This document shows, piece after piece, positions 20,457-29,730 of a DNA stretch of 30,000 nucleotides. The position numbers were made by a program, and so were the translations under genes. Position 1 is the first letter of the stretch; each line of letters begins with the position of its first letter. A model generated the notes under the pieces. The model did not search any database. It was not told the DNA's origin and saw nothing but the letters and a program-made list of their open reading frames with translations. Origin of the DNA: Chromera velia. Taxonomy: Eukaryota; Sar; Chromeraceae. The DNA is taken from NCBI GenBank assembly GCA_018398765.1, contig JAHBMJ010000413.1:1-30000 (forward strand), read 5' to 3'.

Positions 20457-22825
20457 TCATTGCCCTCCCGCCCCCCCCCCTCCTCCAGCCCCCCCTGCCG
20501 CTGCCGCTCCCCCTGCAGGAGGCGCCTGCTCTGCCGGACGCTCATCCTCGTCCAGCAGCCGCGAGTAGTCCATCCTCCAAGTTACCCCATTCCCCAGAGG
20601 CCTCGACGAGACGGGATGGAAGGGGACCCACCTGAAGACAAGAGGAAAGCAGATGATTGAGTCAATGCATTCATTCGTTCCCCCGTCGCTCATTGAAAGA
20701 AAAGTTGAAAGAGAAGGAAAGGGGCAGAGAGGGCGAAAGAAAGCTAGAAAGAGCGGGAAAGAACGCACACCCGCGCACACCCACGCACAAAGAAAGAGAG
20801 ACAGAGAGGAACAGAGGGAAGAAGAAAGCAAGAGAGGGGGGGAGGAGCAGAGAGAGGAAGCATGGAAAGAAAAACGAGAGGCCGGAGGGACGGAAGAAAT
20901 GGAAGGAAGGAAGGAAGCTCAAAGAAAGGAACCAACAGCGAAAAGGGGAATCAGACTCCCGATTTCAAGGACGACGAAAGAAAATGCCTGTGTGAAAAAA
21001 TCGGCACGCATGGTCACTCCAACCGTGAGTGAGCACCGGCCAAGGGGGCATCTTCTGATTTGATCGACAGCTTTTGTCTCTTGTTGCTTGTCGAAGCATC
21101 CACAAGAACGCACGCTAGGCAGGCTTTGTGACTGACTGACCACCAGAGTTTATTTACACCCATCACCTGCTGCCAGTTCCTCTCTTTTCCCAAATCGAAT
21201 TTGGATACTCCGTTCTCGTCTATGGTGGTCTCGTGCTGATGACCTGCGATCGAGGAGAGAGGGAGGGAGGGACAAAAGGGACAGACCAACGACGTCAGAG
21301 AGTTCATGACACATCCAAGTCAAGTGAAGGAAAGTGAGCCGCAGGAGACGACAAAAAGGGCAGAAGAGGAAACCAACACATGCGTCAATATGTCATTTCG
21401 GGGGCTGATCGCGAAGCCTCTACTCCCTCTGTCTGTCTCCCTGCCTGCCTGCCAGCCCGATTGAAAGCCAGTCTATCTATGTCTGCCTGTCTGCTGACAG
21501 ACGAGTCGCATTGTCTCTGTGCGGTTCATCATTGTCTCTGTGCAGTCCTTTCCATTTTCGTCACGCGCTCGCATTCTCTCTTCCAGCTGCGCCCTCTCTC
21601 TTCCCTCTCTTTGACGTCCCGCCGAAAGCAAGCAAAGGTGTGCGTGCTAAGGGACACAAGGCGATGTACACACAAGACAAAAATGGAAAGAAATTACAGG
21701 CAGACCTGCGTTCCTCCCTCCCCTTTCCCGGAGCTGACCTGAGTTCGGATTTGTCCTGTCCATGTTTTCGATGGTCGTCAGGTTGCTGTCCATCAGGTCT
21801 AAATGGAAACGCGCGAAGAAGAAAATCGAGTACGTCACGTAAGTCAGAGCAGCCCCCCAGAGGAAGGATAAAATCAAATTCTGGTAATGCCAAACCCATG
21901 AACCCCATGAGCCGCAGCCATGCGAGGGACAGGCGGGATACACGACGTCAAACTGTGCCGCCCCCCCGACCGTTGCTCCCCATGCTCCCCCAATCCTAGG
22001 ATAACCGGAAACGGAAGCCGACACTCCCTCTAGAGAGTCAATAACGTTGACCTCATCTGACACCGCTGCTGCGGAAGGGATCTCAGATGCCTCCCCGACC
22101 TGCTCCCCTTCCGTCTGCGTGAATCCCCCGACTTCTTCTGACTGCCTCTCCTCAGCTTCAGTCGCTGAGGCCAGACTGAAGAGGAAATCGTCGGGCGACG
22201 GGGAGGGGGGGACTGCTCCTCTGAGTCGTCGCTTGATTGTGTGCTGCTGCTTGGCGATACCAAAGAAGTCATAAGGATTCGGTGGCGCCTTCAATTCAGG
22301 TTTGAATTCAGACGCTGCTCTCCAGGACTCCATCCCTATATGGAGAAAGACGTGGGATTGAAGGATCAACAGACAGATCATCCCGTAGGTGATGGTCAGC
22401 AGGAACGCTTTTCTGTTCCAGAAGCCAATACATGTGTTCAGCCAGGGACAGTGGTGATCCATATTCAGGACACACCTGTCGCATATAGAGCAGTGGTGTG
22501 TCCTGTCTGGCTTCCAAGTGTTGCACGATTTGCAGTACCTTCTTCGTTTTGGTTCGTCCCCCATGTAAAATCCCCAGTAGGGAGGCGTGCGCCCGGGGTC
22601 TTGGCACATGCAACTAATGACACTCCAGTTGAGCATAACAAAGAAGAAGATGAAAATTCCCAGCATGACATAGAAGACGGTTGTGCTTTTCGAGATGACC
22701 CCGATCTCGGGAAGGAAAACGAGACATCCGGAAACAAAAGCGACGTATGTTCCAATCACAAAACAGCTTGCAAGAATGACTCCATTGTCCTTGCTCACCT
22801 TCTCGCTGAAACAAGGGCACGACAT
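20457..22825 (-). CDS. DHHC-type protein S-acyltransferase (454 residues, three exons)
   Basis: This enzyme transfers palmitate from CoA to cysteines of membrane-associated proteins, usually at Golgi, ER or plasma membrane. Exons are 22825-21739, 21243-21141 and 20631-20457, with matching phases (1, then 2). Two membrane spans (about residues 15-38 and 50-72) are followed by the cysteine-rich domain: CKSCNTWKPDRTHHC, CDRC, then DHHCPW (DHHC at 123-126) and CIGFWN. Two further spans follow, with a TTIEN (TTxE) motif after span 4. Exon 2 carries SKFDLGKERNWQQVMG, the conserved C-terminal region of the family, and the last exon gives WWWVPF and a Gly/Ala-rich end. The loop between spans 3 and 4 is unusually long (about 140 residues, Ser/Glu-rich). 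I chose ATG 22825 because a splice-acceptor-like CTCTGAAACAG lies just upstream. The frame is open to 23131, so extra N-terminal residues are possible. All catalytic residues are present. Confidence 0.9.
20650..21140. other. Purine-rich intron 2 of the DHHC gene
   Basis: The + strand is rich in GAAAGA/GAGAGG words and opens Glu/Lys/Arg frames of more than 100 codons, which are intron artefacts. The phase match of the flanking exons supports the intron. Confidence 0.7.
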
Positions 22826-23536
22826 CCTGACTTCTGTTTCAGAGAAGGCAAGGACAATAACAGGATAAAAAAGAACACCGAGGCTGTCAGGCAACAGCCA
22901 AAGGAAGACAGTCTGGAAGCTGTTGTGCTCTCTCGACAAACGGGCCAGATACAAAGGATGATCGGAACCTTTACATCCGACAATTTGTGCGCGGTAAATC
23001 GAACCAGCTGTGCGGAAGGGAATGCCTCTCAATGTTGAAGGAAAGTCGAGGAAACTCATGTGCTGAAAACTGGCACAAACAGTCTCACCAGTTAAGGCGC
23101 GCGGGCGGTTGGATACATGCACTGAGTACAATTAAGCACGAATCCCGCGCGCAGATTCGCCGCATGCATGAATGCAGAAATCTGCATGCCGTCTGCCGCG
23201 CGTGGCAGCAACTGCATGCATGCATGGTCGGACCCGCGCCCGCGTCAAGCCCCCGCCCGCGGTGCAACACGGCCGGCATCTTGAAAGAGACGGCTACACA
23301 AGCATACACAGGCAGACGGCCTTAGTAGCCGCCTAGTAAAAGGCAAAGATCATTGTCTTCAAGAACGTCATGAGCCGTCATGAGGTATATAGACGGTCGT
23401 CACACGACGACCTTGAACTCATGAGAACGTTGTTATCACTGTCAGTGAGTCTAACCGCTTGTGGCTTGAGAACTTGCGCAGGCAAGCTATTGTCTTACGG
23501 AGAGCGGAAGTCATGCAAGCTGTTCCTGTAACCTAA
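22826..23536. promoter_or_regulatory. Shared upstream region of divergent DHHC and secreted-protein genes
   Basis: About 710 bases between two divergent starts. Two overlapping TGCATGCA words lie at 23213-23224, with GCATGCATG at 23162 and CTGCATGCC at 23182, in a GC-rich patch (23095-23330). The DHHC frame stays open to 23131, so 22826-23131 may include a 5' exon or intron. Promoter role is inferred. Confidence 0.45.
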
Positions 23537-26023
23537 ATGTCCGAAATGATGTTTCTGGCTTTTCTTTTTGCTCTCTGCTGCAGTGGAACTGCAGCGAGAA
23601 ATTCGAACAACTCGACTCGGCCAAGTCGCTGGCCGGATCAGTTCTCTGTTCCCTTTAACGTGACCATCCCGAATTTCAAAGCAACAAAATTGCCGTCTCG
23701 ACTCTACTATGACTGGTCGGAAAAGAGACAAGTAGTTGTCCATGACAAGTGTCCGATTCTCCAGTTCACTTCGTGCAAAATCGTGTTCGACTCAACAGGG
23801 GTCAGTCGATTTGGCGTGGGCGCCTCTTTCGACGGCTTCGAACGGATGCATGCATGTTCTTGTCTCTAGTCTTTTCTCTTCTGCACATGCAAGGAACCAA
23901 CTATCTAACCGATCAGACTGAGTTTATTCAAACGTGTTCGATGCCAACTTCATTGTCGTGAGATTGTGCAGATGCACGTTGTCGACTCTCTCTTTCCCAG
24001 ATTGGGACAGTGGAGCCCCAGGGTTTGCTGTAAGCTCAGCAACCTCGGCACGCTTCGTCCAGATCTCTTTTCCAGCTTTGCGTTCTCGGAGGGGGAGACG
24101 GAAGTGGAAGGACGTTCTGTGGAGAAGTGGAATCTGTTCAACCATGGGTGCGTTTGTGTTTTTTTGTGTGTCTTTTGTGCTTATTGTCCTGGCGTTTTTG
24201 GTTCGTGTTCATACAAGAGCTCTCAGCTGACTTGGCTGTTCTTGGGCTTCTCCCGGCCTCCCATGCTCCCTCCCTTCCGATCTGCCGCGTTGAATCTTCC
24301 CCAGGCTGATTCAAAAATTCAATCGGCTCATATTTGTGTTGTCCTTCAAAAGCCTCGTTGTGGGCCTTCCTGCGTATGGGTGCGTCTCTTTTTTATGCTG
24401 GAATATCTGTGTGCCTGGCTGCCTAACTAACTACAAACGCTTCTTCTTACTTCAGTCCTTCCTTCTTTCCTTCCCTTCCCTTCAGTTTCTACTACCTAGA
24501 CTCCGAGACAGGGGAGCCCGTCAGATTTGAAGCCGAGTTTCCGCAACCTGCAGGTGCGTCTGTCTGTCTGTCTGTCTGTCTGTCTGTTCATGAAGAAAAG
24601 GAGGGAGAAGAAGAAGAAACATGTAGTCTGTCTGTCTGCACCGAACAGAAGAGAACGAGCCAGAGCCAGATGCAGCCGCCGCGCCCGATCCCATGCCAGC
24701 CCCCGTCTCCGCCCCAGCCGCAGCACTCAATTCCGCCTCGGCTTCTGCTTCTGCTTCTAGCGACATCCCCCACCGAGCTTCCACGAATGACCAAGAGCAT
24801 CAAAACCCGTCCCCTTCAGAACAGGAATCCTGAGAGAGAGAAGAGGTTCTGGAGAAGGTTTTCGGCCCCACCAGCACCGTCGCTCTTTCGGTATGGGACT
24901 TTGAGAGTTTCGTTACCGCCGAAAGAGTCCTCCCGCAAGATACGAAGACACAGCATCAGAAGAATCCCCCTCCGCAGGGACGCCCCCCCACCCCCCCACC
25001 CCTGTCTAAAGACCATGACGGTGCCGGTCCCCGCGTGCAGTTCTGTTTCTTTTTTCTTTTTTTGTTTTTTGTTTTTTGGATTTTTTGTCTTGTCTTCTTT
25101 TCTTCTCTTTCTTGTATTGAGTGGAAGCAGCAGAGGAGTAGCGTGTGAAACCAGTGATCACGTGAAAGTCTGTCGGGAGGTGGAGAGGCAAGGGGCGCTT
25201 AACCCTCACCTTTCGGGCCCCCTGCCCACTCTGTCTGAGTTGTCGTGATGTTCTTTTGTCTTTGTTCTTTCTTTCTTTTTGTCTGTTGTGATCATGAAGA
25301 AAAGAAGGGAGAAGAAGAAACATATAGTCTGTCTGTCTGTCTGTCTCTCTGTCTGTCTGGTGATCACGTGACTGTCTGTCGGGAGGTGGAGAGGCAAGGG
25401 GCGCTTAACCCTCACCTTTCGGGCCCCCTGCCCACTCTGTCTGAGTTGTCGTGATGTTCTTTTGCCTTTGTTGCTTTCTTTCTTCTTATCTCTTGTGTTC
25501 ATGAAGAAAAGAAGGGAGGAGAAGAAACATATAGTCTGTCTGTCTGTCGTGTGACGAAATCCTCCTGGTTATTTTCGAATAGCCTGTTGTCTTTTCTCGT
25601 TTCCTCAAAGGAGGCATTTCCATGCAGGTCCTTATACCTGTGAGCAGTCACACACACACACACACACTCATACATGTACGCACACGCAATCTTTCCATCT
25701 GGGCGGGCGGTCAAAAGAAGAGATCCAACCAGAAGAGAGGGTTTTACTGTGCCTTCACATGAAAAAGGGAACCCCAGAAGAAGAGAGACGCGAGGGCTGA
25801 AATCGAACTCCGTTACCGGCGCTACGTCGTGACAGACCCTAAGCAAAAGGAATTGAAAAGAAACGAACTCGTTCAGATGGAAAGAATGTAGATGTGCAAG
25901 AGGGCAACCCTGCACTGGGCAGTGAAGGGCCGCAGGGTACCCTCAAGGCCTGGAGCTCTGGTACCCCTCCACTGAGAGAGCGCCAAAAGAAAAGAAGAAA
26001 ACAGAAGAGAATGAAAGGAAGGT

Positions 26024-26072
<49 letters not shown>

Positions 26073-27084
26073 GTCTGCCGTTTTGTGTGTGTGTCTGTCT
26101 GTCAAGAAAGGAAGCGATTCGGAAAAAATGAAGTGAAGAAAAGACAATATAGTCTGTCTGTCTGTCTGTCTGTCTGTCTGTTCTGTTCTTTTTGTCTATT
26201 GTGTTCATGAAGAAAAGAAAGGAGAAGAAGAAACATATAGTCCGTCTGTCTGTTCCCTCCGTACACCTCCTTTTCCTGTCTTCCTGTCCTTGTTTCAATG
26301 CTCCCCCCTCCGTCCTGTCAGAAAGACAGATGAAAAGGCTTGTGTCGCGACAGGTTGCCAGGAAGGCAGACACGTCGATGCACATCTTCTTTCTAAGGAT
26401 GCATGAAAGCCTGGTTATTGAGAAAGATGGAAAGAAAAAAAACCTTAAAAAACAACAGGCTACACAGTTCTTACGCCTTCATACGCTGGGAAAGCTTTTC
26501 TGATTACGTTTCCTCAAAGACCGCGCCAGCCTGTTTCAATTTACTACGTCTTGCTGCTTCTTCTTGAACTTTTTTCCTCCGGTCTGTATCTCTTCCAACT
26601 TAGTGGAGCGTTTGAATTCATGTTCTCCTCGTCCTTCCTTCCTTCTTTCCTTCTTTCTTTCTCTCTCCGTACCGCGTCCGTCGGCAACCTCAACGTTTGC
26701 TCTTCGTTGCATCTTGCGCCCCCCTGTCCCTTCCATCTTGATTACGCACACACGCATGCAGGCCTGGTGTGGTGGGACTTCACTGGGCCCTTCGAACCTC
26801 TGGTGGTCAACTCCACAGAGGTGCAAGGGGGAGAGAGGAGGGGGGGCGTGCCTCTTGGGTCGGCGGGGGAGGAAGAAGAAGGAGGTCTACCGGAGGTGGG
26901 CCCAGTGGGGATCGTTGCGCCTGCGGGGGTGTTTGACAGACCCCGTCTCTGCCTGCCTAAGTGCCCGGGGGGGGTGGCGGGGAATCGAAAGGGAAAGATA
27001 ATGGGGAAGGGGAGGGGAGACGCTGGACGATCCGGCAGAATGAGCGGGCCGGGGGATGGATCGGGGGGTGTACAGATTGAGTGA
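23537..27084 (+). CDS. Secreted protein of unknown function with CC motif (289 residues, five exons)
   Basis: Exons: 23537-23804 (or to 23800), 23894-23957, 24001-24147, 24486-24553, 26762-27084; phases agree. Residues 1-20 are a signal peptide (MSEMMFLAFLFALCCSGTAA). N-glycosylation motifs follow (NNST, NVT, later NST). Conserved-looking blocks are RLYYDWSEKR, DKCPILQFTSCKIVF, CCKLSNLG..LRPDLFSSF, WNLFNHGFYYLDSETGEPVRF, LVWWDFTGPFEPL and a final RPRLCLPKC. This order (YDW, CC, W/G..YY..PVRF, then a C..C end) recalls unnamed secreted families of about 250 residues in alveolates and other protists; I recognise the style but cannot name a function. Exon 2 has an alternative: donor GTCAGT at 23801 with an acceptor after GATCAG also keeps frame. 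Intron 4 is 2.2 kb and repeat-filled, and contains a coding-like stretch (24650-25015). The stop lies at the start of a (GTGA)n repeat. Confidence 0.7.
24558..24640. repeat. (CTGT)n and first copy of intron repeat A
   Basis: A CTGT run after the exon 4 donor is followed by TTCATGAAGAAAAGGAGGGA..AACATGTAGTCTGTCTG, the first of about five copies of repeat A in this intron. Confidence 0.85.
24650..25015 (+). other. Coding-like stretch in intron 4, broken by one TGA
   Basis: After a CGAACAG acceptor (exon would start 24649, phase 1, matching exon 4) the frame reads EENEPEPDAAAAPDP and an Ala/Ser/Pro-rich linker to a TGA near 24831. It then continues in the same frame through VFGPTSTVALSVWDFESFV to about 25015. 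The second part echoes LVWWDFTGPFEPL in the last exon. It could be an alternative 3' exon, an exon with a short intron removing the TGA, or a decayed copy. Confidence 0.35.
25154..25548. repeat. Tandem duplication of a ~206-bp unit (repeats B+A) in intron 4
   Basis: The segment starting GTGATCACGTGA at 25154 recurs at 25360 almost base for base over about 110 bases. Each copy is followed by TTTGTT..ATGAAGAAAAGAAGGGA..AACATATAGTCTGTCTG. Both copies place a short peptide frame (CREVERQGALNPHLSGPLP) on the + strand. Confidence 0.9.
26028..26252. repeat. (CTGT)n and further copies of intron repeat A
   Basis: A CTGT run at 26028-26075, a shorter A-type copy at 26131-26182 and a full A copy at 26204-26252 (TTCATGAAGAAAAGAAAGGA..CATATAGTC). 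Confidence 0.85.
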
Positions 27085-27172
27085 GTGAGTGAGTGAGTGA
27101 ATGAGTGAGTGAATGAGTGAGTGAGTGAGTGAATGAGTGAGTGAGTGAATGAGTGAGTGAATGAGTGAGTGA
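27078..27172. repeat. (GTGA)n/(ATGA)n microsatellite containing the stop codon
   Basis: About 95 bases of GAGT and GAAT units. The first TGA of the repeat is the stop of the secreted-protein gene. Confidence 0.95.
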
Positions 27173-27467
27173 GATGGAGAGATCGGGTCTGGGACACTCT
27201 TTGTGTGTGTTGCATGTGCTACCTCTCGCCGCCTCGATGTTCATATCTCCGCACGTGAATTTTGTCGTCTGCAATTCGTCCGACCCAAATGCGACCAAGC
27301 CGTTGCCAAGCAAAAGGAGCGGTCAGAAACGGTTTCGCTACTCGCACGTCGACACACACTCAACGAACGCGTACGTAATTTTCAGTTTTGATGGACATCC
27401 AGAACCCGGTTCAGAACGATTCATGAGAAAGTCTGATGCGGACTCCGAAGAGGAACGAACTCTATAA
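27165..27467 (+). CDS. Possible small open reading frame, unknown
   Basis: A 100-codon frame with an ATG inside the GTGA repeat. The second half (FVVCNSSDPNATKPLPSKRS..STNAYVIFSFDGHPEPGSERF) has ordinary amino-acid composition and no repeat bias. It may be an extra 3' exon or UTR of the upstream gene rather than a gene. No family recognised. Confidence 0.2.
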   Translation: MSEMERSGLGHSLCVLHVLPLAASMFISPHVNFVVCNSSDPNATKPLPSKRSGQKRFRYSHVDTHSTNAYVIFSFDGHPEPGSERFMRKSDADSEEERTL

Positions 27468-27860
27468 CGAACTCCGGCCTTATCTCCGGGAAAATTCACG
27501 AACAGTACGTCCGAACAGGATCCTCTTCCCTGCGAGTTTCCTTGTCCCTTTCCGCCGAGTTGTACAGTGTGAGTGAGACTGCGAGTCTAATGTCGAGGAT
27601 TCCTCTACATACAGCAAGGTATCTAACGTTAGGCCTAGCGCTAGGCCAGTCTAAAAGTATCCATTGCATCGGCATTGATTAATAGACATGAATTCAATTT
27701 AAGCTAGATGCCTAGCTAGATGCAAAGAGTGATCCCTAGACTGTAAGTGAAGCAGATTGATTGATTGATTGATTGATTGATATGTTCCGCCCTAGGGCCT
27801 TCCCGCTATGTCTATCTGTCGCCAGAGCTAGCAGAGATGTTAAATTGATTTAGCACTAAA

Positions 27861-28243
27861 GCTAAGCCAAAAAAGAACCTTTGGCTGGCTGATTGGCTGA
27901 AGTTAGCCAAACACTCAAACATGTTTCTTACGATGCTAAATCCAAATTCATCTACAAAAAAGCTTGTTTTCTAAGGGGAAATGACCCCTAAAAAAATAAA
28001 TTTCTTCCCAGGGCCCCCCCCGGACCCCCCCCACCTCTGCCTCTGCAAAGACCTGCGCCCTAAAGGGCACAGGCCTTTGCAGAGGCAAAATAAGTTTTTT
28101 TCTCCATCTAAACTCATTTTTTTTTACTCATACAAACAGAATAGCCTTACTGAAATAAATAATAAACAGTAACCAATATATACTTAATACTTTTAGCACT
28201 AATTAGCACTGACATTGGCTAAGCCAAAAAATAACCTTTGGCT
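27861..28243. repeat. Pair of 26-nt direct repeats flanking a GC-rich hairpin
   Basis: GCTAAGCCAAAAAA(G/T)AACCTTTGGCT-type sequences at 27861-27886 and 28218-28243 differ at one base. Each is itself an imperfect palindrome (AGCCAAA..TTTGGCT). TAGCACTAA occurs upstream of both. The hairpin at 28038-28087 and C-runs lie between them. Confidence 0.8.
28038..28087. repeat. Hairpin with 23-bp arms and 4-nt loop
   Basis: The arms 28038-28060 (TGCCTCTGCAAAGACC..) and 28065-28087 pair at 21 of 23 positions around the loop TAAA. The two mismatches are C/A and A/C in a + strand transcript but G-U wobbles in a - strand transcript. Confidence 0.85.
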
Positions 28244-28910
28244 ATAGCCAAGCCAATGCCAGGCTAAGCTAATCATTTTACATCTCTGAAATGAAGCTCA
28301 TTTACTAAATCATCATTTCAAAGTTATTCTAAACGATTTATATTTAATACATATGTAGATTAAAAAACTAAATAGCATAGCATAGCATAACATGACATAG
28401 CATTGTCATGTTGCATTGATGTTCCAATGCTAGTTCCAATGATTTAGTTAAAACTTCTTAAAGATGGAGTACTAAAATACTACTAATGAATTCAACTCAG
28501 AATCAACCTAAGAATCTACGGTGTGATAGTCCTCATGCTAGGTCCTACTAGGTCCTCATGTGTCTCTAGTTTAGTATTACTTCAGATTCAAAGTTCATTT
28601 TATGCTTATATAGCCTTACAAAATTTTAAAATTCAACCTAGAATTCAACACACGTTTTTATATGTTTTTAATCTTATTATTGTCATCTGGATTATCATAA
28701 TTCTAATGCACATATTACAACAGCTAGTACTAGGATATTAATTCTGTCTTAGATCCTGTCATATCCGAAATCGTATCCTAGCAATGTATTAAGCATTCAG
28801 CCTAACAATGCTTAGCATTCGGCATTGGGGCGGGAGGCCAATCGTCTGGATATAAATCCTACTGATAATCTTACAAGGCTAATTAATACAAGCTGAGTTA
28901 CAACCTAGGC

Positions 28911-29040
28911 GTGGACTTTAGTTAGTTTAGTTCTTTAGTTAATTCATATTTCCTCAGAAAACTAAACTAACTAACTAAACTATAAACTAAAGTAGTTATA
29001 CGTGGTTATTATGTGGTCTTTAGTTTAGTTAGTTTAGTTT
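28911..29040. repeat. TTTAGTTAGTTTAG blocks in both orientations
   Basis: Blocks at 28917-28932 and 29029-29040 read TTTAGTTAGTTTAG-like; between them 28960-28990 reads the reverse complement (ACTAAACTAACTAACTAAAC). The arrangement could fold into alternative stems. Each outer block is preceded by GTGG(A/T)CTT. Confidence 0.75.
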
Positions 29041-29268
29041 GATGTGTTAAACTGTCTAGTAAACTATAAAAGGTTGTTATGTCTTAGTGGAACCCCAAAC
29101 TAAAAATAGAAAAAGAAATAAAAAGAAAAAGAAAGGAATAAAAGAGAACATGCAGTCAAGACTAGTCAAGACCCGCATTGTGTAGCATTTCATATAGAAC
29201 AAAAAAAACAAGAAAGCCTAGAGACAGATCGGAAAGATAGATCGATCGAATGCCTATAAAAGAACTAA

Positions 29269-29345
29269 AAGATGCAACTACCAGCCTAGTTGGTAAAACA
29301 ACTGGCTAACATGTAAAAAGTACCCGGTTCAAGACCAGGCATCCT
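29269..29345 (+). pseudogene. Degenerate tRNA-Val(AAC)-like sequence, possible SINE head
   Basis: An A-box-like CAGCCTAGTTGG (29282-29293), a CTAACAT anticodon-loop-like segment with AAC at 29308-29310, and a B-box GGTTCAAGACC (29326-29336) stand at tRNA-like spacing. The T arm pairs at 4 of 5 positions. The outer ends AAGATGC and GCATCCT pair at 6 of 7, but this stem is not at the canonical distance from the A box, and the D and anticodon stems do not pair. It is more likely a tRNA-derived retroelement head or pseudogene than a working tRNA. Confidence 0.45.
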
Positions 29346-29730
29346 GCCTTTTCTAATGAAAGACTATAGAGTGAAAGACTAGCAAAAGACTTGAATGACG
29401 GCCTATCGCACGAACTGGAAGACTACCAAAAGACTCAGAATATCCAAGTCTTCGAGGGGGACCAGAGAAATCCATTCGACCTCAGATCGATCTCAGACCC
29501 TCAGTCCAGACCCTGAAAATCAACAACCTTCCCAGACCTGCAAAAACACTGGAATAAACCCTTAAACCTGCTATCCGCATAGCTTTATACAACTCTAGGA
29601 TAGGTGATGATACCTTATACAATTTTATTATTACTCTGAACGAATCACGCCGGAGTAGTACAGAATAAGGTTTGATTACTTATTGTCTGCTAGCATTGTC
29701 TGACTTAGACTCACTTAGTCTGAGTCTGAG

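Larger units (their letters stand above)
27468..29730. other. AT-rich intergenic block with dispersed repeats
   Basis: After a mixed stretch to about 27600 the DNA is strongly AT-rich, with many CTAG/TTAG words, a (GATT)6 run near 27757, a CATAGCATAGCAT run near 28375 and no credible frame longer than about 70 codons. The recognisable elements are listed separately. Confidence 0.6.

Noticed and set aside
20653-21063. 136-codon Glu/Lys/Arg frame
   Set aside because: Falls in purine-rich DHHC intron 2; exons on both sides join in phase across it.
22241-23038. 265-codon + strand frame
   Set aside because: Lies antisense to the DHHC gene, whose motifs and splice phases are unambiguous.
22826-23131. 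N-terminal extension of the DHHC protein to an ATG at 23131
   Set aside because: A splice-acceptor-like sequence precedes ATG 22825, and the extension has no family similarity; kept only as a possibility.
24588-26252. Spaced repeats that could suggest a CRISPR-like array
   Set aside because: Repeats are irregular in spacing and length, tied to CTGT runs, and sit in a eukaryotic intron.
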